Assembly: GCA_017469265.1 (NCBI GenBank)
Contig: JAFUGS010000081.1
Location: 1 to 61,206, forward strand
Direction of reading: 5' to 3'
DNA from: Clostridia bacterium
Lineage (GTDB): Bacteria; Bacillota; Clostridia; Christensenellales; Aristaeellaceae
DNA: 61,206 bases
A model generated the notes under the pieces. The model saw only the letters and a list, made by a program, of their open reading frames with translations. It had not been told where the DNA came from and did not search any database. Made by a program: the position numbers and the translations under genes. Within the stretch, counting starts at the first letter, position 1, and every line of letters starts with the position of its first letter. This document shows, piece after piece, positions 56,235 to 61,206 of this stretch.

Positions 56235-56530
56235 CAATTTCATAGATCAAAGCGATGCGGAAGCAAAGTACCCCGGAATCCGGCCATCCCAGAGAGCGGT
56301 TGATGATGGAAAGACCGTATGACGGCCTGGGGGAAGAACCCTTCCAAGCCCAAGCCGAAAGCGGAAGCGAGTAGGGGAGGCGGGACGGACGGCCCGTTAC
56401 AGCCGTCAGGGCTTGGCGGGAGCAAAGGGGCTCCCAAGAGCCTGACAAAGAAGCAAATCAGGTGGCACCACGGAGAGGCGGCCTTCGTCCTGAAATATCA
56501 GAGCGAATGCCGACCATGAACGGAGGTGCT
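56235..56530 (+). promoter_or_regulatory. T-box leader, probably asparagine-specific, upstream of asnB
   Basis: Stem I is closed by GGAAG (56259-56263) and CTTCC (56341-56345). It holds the AGTA of the specifier loop (56267-56270), CCCC/GGGG and GGCC/GGCC helices, AGAGAG (56291-56296), and a distal hairpin CGGTTGATGATGGAAAGACCG. The 3' side of the specifier loop reads GAAGAACC, giving AAC (Asn, 56337-56339) in the context of asnB. A strong stem III lies at 56406-56445. The T-box core GGTGGCACCACGG (56461-56473) has UGGC in the bulge, complementary to a GCCA tRNA end as expected for tRNA-Asn. Uncharged tRNA-Asn should raise asnB expression. The expression platform is not obvious: GCACC (56465-56469) can pair with GGTGC (56525-56529) over the Shine-Dalgarno sequence and next to a T5 run. 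Confidence 0.88.
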
Positions 56531-56537
56531 TTTTATT

Positions 56538-58118
56538 ATGTGCGCTATTTTCGGGGTTACCAGCAGAACCATTCCGGAAGCGGAACTGAAACCATTTTTT
56601 GACCGCACCATCTCAAGAGGCCCGGACATGAGCCGATTTGAGGAAATCCCCATCGGCTACCTGGGCTTTCACCGCCTGGCGATCATGGGCCTGGATGAAC
56701 GGGGCATGCAGCCCTTCCGCCTGAACGGGGACGCGGTGGTGTGCAACGGGGAACTGTACGGCTTCCGTCCCCTGCGGGACCGGCTGCTGGCGAAGTACGA
56801 GCTGCAAAGCCAGTCGGACTGTGAGATCCTGCTGCCCCTGTATCATGAATACGGGGTGGAGATGTTCAAGACCCTGGATGCGGAATTTGCCCTGATTCTG
56901 TGGGATGACGCGCGGCAGAAGCTGATCGCCGCCCGGGATCCTATCGGCATCCGGCCGCTGTATTACGGCAGGCTGAAGGATGGGGAATGGGCCTTTGCCA
57001 GCGAACCCAAAAACCTGGTGGGGCTGTGCGATCAGATTCTTCCTTTCCCGCCGGGGCATTATTGGATGGACGGACAGTTCATCCAGTACGCCGACCCGGC
57101 TTATGTGGGCTATTTCACCATGAAAACGGAGGAGGAGGTCTGCGCGAAGCTCCGCCGCCTGCTCATGGACGGGGTGGAAAAACGGCTGGACGCCGACGCG
57201 CCGGTGGGCTTTCTGCTTTCCGGCGGGCTGGATTCTTCCCTGGTCTGCGCCATCGCGTCCAAAATGCTGAAGCAGCCCATCCGCACCTTCGCCATCGGGA
57301 TGGATATCGACGCCATCGATCTGAAGTACGCCCGCCTGGTGGCGGATTACATCGGCAGCGATCATACGGAGGTCATTATCTCCGAGAAGGATGTCATCGA
57401 GGCCCTGCCTGCCGTGGTGGAGCTGCTGGGAACCTGGGACATTACCACCATTCGGGCCTCCATCGGCATGTATTTGGTATGCAAATGGATTCATGCGCAT
57501 ACGGACGTGCGGGTGCTGCTGACGGGTGAAATCTCCGATGAGCTGTTCGGCTACAAGTACACGGATTTCGCGCCTTCTGCCGCCGCTTTCCAGGAGGAGG
57601 CGGAAAAGCGCATCCGGGAGCTGCATGTGTACGACGTGCTGCGGGCGGACCGGTGTATTTCCGTCAACTCCCTGGAAGCCCGGGTGCCCTTCGGCGACCT
57701 GAAATTCGTGCGGTACGCCATGAGCATCGATCCCGAGCTGAAGATGAACAATCACAACATGGGCAAGTACCTGATCCGCAAGGCCTTTGCCGGGGACCAC
57801 ATCCTGCCGGATGAAATCCTGTGGCGGCAGAAGGCCGCCTTCTCCGACGCGGTGGGCCACAGCATGGTGAACGACCTGAAAGCCCTGGCGGAACGCACTT
57901 ATACCGACAAGGAATTTTCCGAAAAAGCGGCGAAATATGAGTACCGCAGGCCCTTTACCAAGGAAAGCCTGCTGTATCGGGAGCTTTTTGAGCGGTTCTA
58001 CCCCGGGCAGGCCACGATGATTCAAGATTACTGGATGCCCAACAAAACATGGCCCGGCTGCGATGTGGATGATCCCTCCGCCCGGGTGCTCAGCAACTAC
58101 GGGGCCAGCGGAGAGTGA
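56538..58118 (+). CDS. asnB: asparagine synthase (glutamine-hydrolysing)
   Basis: This 526-residue enzyme makes asparagine from aspartate, ATP and glutamine. After removal of Met, Cys2 (MCAIFGVTSRT) is the class II glutaminase nucleophile, which fixes the start at 56538 rather than four codons upstream. RFEEIPIGYLGFHRLAI and NGELYGFRPLRD belong to the glutaminase domain. The synthetase domain has the PP-loop FLLSGGLDSSLV and GEISDELFGYKY. Family length is about 525-555 residues. Expression is governed by the T-box leader upstream. It is divergent from glnA, so the two share a control region. Confidence 0.96.
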   Translation: MCAIFGVTSRTIPEAELKPFFDRTISRGPDMSRFEEIPIGYLGFHRLAIMGLDERGMQPFRLNGDAVVCNGELYGFRPLRDRLLAKYELQSQSDCEILLPLYHEYGVEMFKTLDAEFALILWDDARQKLIAARDPIGIRPLYYGRLKDGEWAFASEPKNLVGLCDQILPFPPGHYWMDGQFIQYADPAYVGYFTMKTEEEVCAKLRRLLMDGVEKRLDADAPVGFLLSGGLDSSLVCAIASKMLKQPIRTFAIGMDIDAIDLKYARLVADYIGSDHTEVIISEKDVIEALPAVVELLGTWDITTIRASIGMYLVCKWIHAHTDVRVLLTGEISDELFGYKYTDFAPSAAAFQEEAEKRIRELHVYDVLRADRCISVNSLEARVPFGDLKFVRYAMSIDPELKMNNHNMGKYLIRKAFAGDHILPDEILWRQKAAFSDAVGHSMVNDLKALAERTYTDKEFSEKAAKYEYRRPFTKESLLYRELFERFYPGQATMIQDYWMPNKTWPGCDVDDPSARVLSNYGASGE

Positions 58119-58140
58119 TTGTTCTTCAATTGTTTCTCGC

Positions 58141-58170
58141 TTGACATGATTTCAGACGTAATGATACCAT
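58141..58170 (+). promoter_or_regulatory. possible promoter of dapL
   Basis: TTGACA (58141-58146) with TACCAT 18 bases on (58165-58170). Downstream, GTGAACG (58195-58201) can pair with CGTTCAC (58223-58229) in the leader. The -10 box is weak. Confidence 0.4.
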
Positions 58171-58261
58171 GGTCAAGCAAGACAAGGGCGTCCTGTGAAC
58201 GGAATCCTTTGTCCTGTTTTTTCGTTCACGGCGCTTCTTCCCGACCTTTCGGAGGTGTTCC

Positions 58262-59449
58262 ATGCTGACGCCGAATTTATGTTACGCCAATTTGAAAGAG
58301 TCCTATCTCTTCCGCCATATCGCAGGGAAAACGGAGGCCTATCTGAAGGCCCATCCCGGCGCGCGCCTGTACCGGATGGGCATCGGTGACGTGTCCCTGC
58401 CGCTGGTGCCCGCGGTCATCCAGGCGCTGCACGCGGCGGTGGACGAGCAGGCAGAAAAAAACAGCTTCCACGGCTATATGCCGGAGTGCGGCGCGCCTTT
58501 CCTGCGGGAAACCATCGCGGAATACTATCAGCAGCGGGGCGTTTCGCTCTCCGCGGATGAGGTTTTCGTTTCCAGTGGCGCCAGCGATGAGCTGGGGGAT
58601 CTGCTGGACCTGTTTGACCGGAAAAACCGCGCCCTGATCATGGAGCCGGCTTATCCCGCCTATGTGGACGCGAACATCATGGCCGGGCGGGAGATCCTGC
58701 ATCTGCCCTCCGGCCCGGAGAATCATTTTCTGCCCATGCCGGATGAGCACCTGCAGGCGGATTTGATCTATCTGTGCTCCCCGAACAATCCCACGGGCGC
58801 CGCCTTCAGCCGGGAGCAGCTTTCCCGCTGGGTGCGGTGGGCCAATGAACGGGGAGCGCTGATCCTTTTCGATGCCGCCTATGAAGCCTTCATCGACGAG
58901 GAGAATCTTCCCCACAGCATCTTTGAAATCCCCGGGGCCAGAACCTGTGCCATCGAGATCTGTTCTCTGTCCAAGACCGCGGGCTTCACCGGCACCAGGC
59001 TGGGCTATACCGTGATTCCGAAGGAGCTGGAGCGGAGCGGCCTTTCCCTGAATGCCATGTGGGTGCGGAACCGAACCACGAAAACCAACGGCGTTTCCTA
59101 CATTCTTCAGCGCGGCGGGGCCGCGGTCTTCACAGTGGAAGGGCAGCACCAGATCCGTGAAAACATCATGGTTTACAAGGAGAATGCCCGGGTGCTTATG
59201 AAGGCGCTGGACGAAGCGGGAGCCCGCTACTGGGGCGGAAAGAACGCGCCGTATTTATGGATGGAATGCCCCGACCGTATGGACAGCTGGGCGTTTTTTG
59301 ACCGGCTGCTGAACGAAATCCAGGTCGTCGGTACCCCCGGCGCGGGCTTCGGCAGCTGCGGAGAAGGCTTCTTCCGCTTTTCCACCTTTGGGAATCCCGA
59401 TGACACCAGGGAGGCCGCCGCGCGGCTGCTGAAGCTGCTGAAACCGTAA
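58262..59449 (+). CDS. dapL: LL-diaminopimelate aminotransferase
   Basis: This 395-residue fold-type I PLP aminotransferase makes LL-diaminopimelate from tetrahydrodipicolinate and glutamate in one step, feeding lysine and peptidoglycan synthesis. The DapL-like N-terminus is [20 protein letters not shown] followed by [24 protein letters not shown] and the PLP lysine in [15 protein letters not shown] are in place. Its product is the substrate of DapF, and a DapF-like domain is fused to CarB in the same cluster. GGAGG lies nine bases before the ATG. Related aspartate-type aminotransferases are possible alternatives, but the N-terminal blocks favour DapL. Confidence 0.88.
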   Translation: MLTPNLCYANLKESYLFRHIAGKTEAYLKAHPGARLYRMGIGDVSLPLVPAVIQALHAAVDEQAEKNSFHGYMPECGAPFLRETIAEYYQQRGVSLSADEVFVSSGASDELGDLLDLFDRKNRALIMEPAYPAYVDANIMAGREILHLPSGPENHFLPMPDEHLQADLIYLCSPNNPTGAAFSREQLSRWVRWANERGALILFDAAYEAFIDEENLPHSIFEIPGARTCAIEICSLSKTAGFTGTRLGYTVIPKELERSGLSLNAMWVRNRTTKTNGVSYILQRGGAAVFTVEGQHQIRENIMVYKENARVLMKALDEAGARYWGGKNAPYLWMECPDRMDSWAFFDRLLNEIQVVGTPGAGFGSCGEGFFRFSTFGNPDDTREAAARLLKLLKP

Positions 59450-59532
59450 AACAGAGAAGGGAAGACGCCGGACCTGTGCGCGGCCATTCCCGTCACCGGC
59501 TCCCATTGCCCAAGATTAAAGGAGGCGTATGC

Positions 59533-61077
59533 ATGCCAGCCCATCAGACCATTCTCATTCTGGATTTCGGCGGACAGTACACCCAGCTGATTGCCCGGCG
59601 GGTGCGGGAGAACCATGTGTATTCGGAGGTGGTTCCCTGGCATGTTTCTGCCGACGAAATCCGGCAGCGCCATCCCGTGGGCATTATCCTGTCCGGCGGG
59701 CCGGCCAGCGTCCGCGATCCGGACGCCCCGCACTGTGACCCGGCCATCTATGACCTGGGCGTGCCGGTGCTGGGAATCTGCTACGGCATGCAGCTGACGG
59801 CGCAGCTGCTGGGCGGTCGGGTGGAACGGGCGAAGGAGCGGGAATACGGACGGGTCACGGTGCGGATGCGGGAGTCGGACGGCCTACTGGACGGTATGAG
59901 CGCGTCTTCCTCCTGCTGGATGAGCCATACCTGGCAGGTTTTCCAGTGCCCGCCCGGATTTCATCCCATAGCCGGTACGGATAACTGTCCCATTGCGGCC
60001 ATGGCAAATGAGGAGCGGCGTATCTACGGGGTGCAGTTTCACCCCGAAGTGACCCATACGGCGGAAGGAAAAACGCTGCTGCGCAATTTCCTGTATGGCA
60101 TCTGCCATTGCGCCGGGGACTGGGACATGACAGCCTTTGCAGAAACCGCCGTTCGCCAGATTCAGGATGCTGTGGGGGAGGACGGAACGGTACTGCTGGC
60201 TCTGTCCGGCGGGGTGGATTCCTCCGTGGCCGCGGCATTGATTTACCGGGCCATCGGCAGCCGCCTCACCTGCGTCTTTGTGGATCACGGGCTGCTCCGC
60301 AAGGGCGAAAGCGAGCAGGTATGTCATGTGTTCAGTCAGCTGTTCCCGGTGAACTTTATCCGGGCGGACGCGGCGGACAAATTCTTTGCCGATCTGAAGG
60401 GCGTTACCGAGCCGGAGGAAAAGCGGCACATTATCGGCCGGGATTTTATCGAAGTGTTTCGGCAGGAGGCACAGAAGCTCGGCAAACTGGATTACTTTGC
60501 CCAGGGCACCATCTATCCGGATGTGATTGAAAGCGGGCAGGGGACCAGCGCGGCAGTCATCAAGAGCCATCACAACGTGGGCGGCCTGCCCAGGGAGCTG
60601 GGCTTTACGGAGCTGATTGAGCCCCTGCGGATGCTGTTCAAGGACGAGGTGCGGGCACTGGGCGAAACCCTGGGTCTGCCCAGAGAACTGGTCTGGCGGC
60701 AGCCCTTCCCGGGGCCGGGCCTGGCCATCCGGGTGATCGGCGAGGTAACGCCCGAAAAGGCACAGATCGTCCGGGACAGTGACGCCATCTTCCGGGAGGA
60801 AATCGCCAGAGCGGGGCTGGACCGTCAGGTGAACCAGTATTTTACCGTCCTTACGGGCGTGCACAGCGTGGGCGTCATGGGCGATGAACGCACCTATGAT
60901 TATACCATCGCGCTGAGGGCTGTTACCACCGATGATTTTATGACGGCGGACTGGGCCCGCCTGCCCTATGATCTGATCGCCATCGTCTCCTCCCGCATTG
61001 TCAATGAGGTGGCCCATGTAAGCCGCGTGGTCCTGGATGTGACGAGCAAGCCCCCCGCCTCTATCGAGTGGGAATAG
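59533..61077 (+). CDS. guaA: GMP synthase (glutamine-hydrolysing), full length
   Basis: This 514-residue enzyme aminates XMP to GMP. The N-terminal class I glutaminase starts [20 protein letters not shown], with Cys83 in GICYGMQLT and [10 protein letters not shown]. The ATP-pyrophosphatase domain has [15 protein letters not shown], and the dimerisation domain ends [17 protein letters not shown] at 59518-59525 selects ATG 59533. A second, glutaminase-less paralogue lies at 326-1306. The 3' end of guaA is a known integration site for mobile islands in many bacteria, and the next frame after its stop codon looks like an integrase tail. Confidence 0.97.
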   Translation: MPAHQTILILDFGGQYTQLIARRVRENHVYSEVVPWHVSADEIRQRHPVGIILSGGPASVRDPDAPHCDPAIYDLGVPVLGICYGMQLTAQLLGGRVERAKEREYGRVTVRMRESDGLLDGMSASSSCWMSHTWQVFQCPPGFHPIAGTDNCPIAAMANEERRIYGVQFHPEVTHTAEGKTLLRNFLYGICHCAGDWDMTAFAETAVRQIQDAVGEDGTVLLALSGGVDSSVAAALIYRAIGSRLTCVFVDHGLLRKGESEQVCHVFSQLFPVNFIRADAADKFFADLKGVTEPEEKRHIIGRDFIEVFRQEAQKLGKLDYFAQGTIYPDVIESGQGTSAAVIKSHHNVGGLPRELGFTELIEPLRMLFKDEVRALGETLGLPRELVWRQPFPGPGLAIRVIGEVTPEKAQIVRDSDAIFREEIARAGLDRQVNQYFTVLTGVHSVGVMGDERTYDYTIALRAVTTDDFMTADWARLPYDLIAIVSSRIVNEVAHVSRVVLDVTSKPPASIEWE

Positions 61078-61206
61078 TCAATTCTTAACATCCTGTCCCT
61101 GGGACTGTTGATTTTCAACAGGTTCCGGGGACTTTTCCTTTTCTCTGGCTACAAAATGGCTACATTTTTCTGAATTTCCTGTAGCCGCCATTTTGTCCAG
61201 ATTCCC
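61078..61206 (-). CDS. C-terminal fragment of a probable site-specific integrase, cut by the window edge
   Basis: The 42-codon frame runs in from the right edge and stops at 61078-61080, immediately next to the guaA stop codon. The peptide contains GNSEKCSHFVAREKEKSPE. The CSHFVA stretch near the C-terminus is something I associate with tyrosine-recombinase integrases of gut clostridia. The catalytic residues would lie outside the window, so the call rests on this tail and on the position at the guaA 3' end. Confidence 0.45.
   Translation of the reverse strand, partial: GNLDKMAATGNSEKCSHFVAREKEKSPEPVENQQSQGQDVKN
61095..61136 (+). terminator. probable terminator after guaA
   Basis: GTCCC (61095-61099) pairs with GGGAC (61128-61132). 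An inner TGTTGA/TCAACA stem lies within, and four T residues follow. It lies within the putative integrase tail on the opposite strand. Confidence 0.6.

Noticed and set aside
61148-61197. Inverted repeat ACAAAATGGC...GCCATTTTGT as an attachment site
   Set aside because: It lies within the putative integrase tail, and no second copy is in the window. An attachment core would more likely be the end of guaA itself.

Overview
The window looks like a chromosomal segment of a fairly high-GC member of the Bacillota, most likely class Clostridia (an uncultured gut or rumen lineage is my guess). Supporting marks are AGGAGG ribosome-binding sites, an asparagine T-box leader, an ANTAR antiterminator beside glnA, AddB, a CD1247-type zinc-ribbon protein, a DUF3048 protein, a clostripain-family peptidase, lysine synthesis through LL-diaminopimelate aminotransferase, and EF-P next to a YmfI-like reductase. 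Genes are dense, and many are separated by hairpin terminators, several of which overlap the next promoter.

Layout, left part (0-36 kb): an orphan GMP-synthetase ATP-pyrophosphatase domain; a polar amino-acid ABC transporter operon; thrC, a small P-loop gene and addB on the minus strand; a secreted DUF3048 protein; an EF-P module (M24 peptidase, efp, CD1247-like gene, then a YmfI-like EF-P-modification reductase); tRNA-Gln and tRNA-Glu; a secreted parvulin-type foldase overlapping an Sfp-type phosphopantetheinyl transferase; gyrB-gyrA; a proline symporter; sbcDC; rpsB-tsf-pyrH; the translational GTPases prfC and typA; and an extended SDR protein. This part is mostly housekeeping.

Right part (36-61 kb): almost every gene takes up ammonium, makes glutamine or glutamate, or spends the glutamine amide. 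It holds an ammonium channel fused to a PII domain; gltB-gltD; carA and a carB fused to dapF; glnA-nitR(ANTAR)-pyrG on the minus strand; asnB behind a T-box; dapL; and a full-length guaA. A clostripain-like peptidase gene and a decayed open frame interrupt the block. Its regulation is the most interesting part of the window. The amt, gltB and glnA genes each have a strong promoter followed at once by an intrinsic terminator. The promoter-terminator-RBS region of glnA, together with its first about 21 codons, is duplicated upstream of gltB, where the glnA start has become a 29-codon leader ORF ending just before the gltB start. An ANTAR RNA-binding protein encoded in the glnA operon is the obvious candidate to control these terminators.

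The last 129 bases, convergent with guaA and touching its stop codon, look like the C-terminus of an integrase. The 3' end of guaA may therefore be an occupied integration site.
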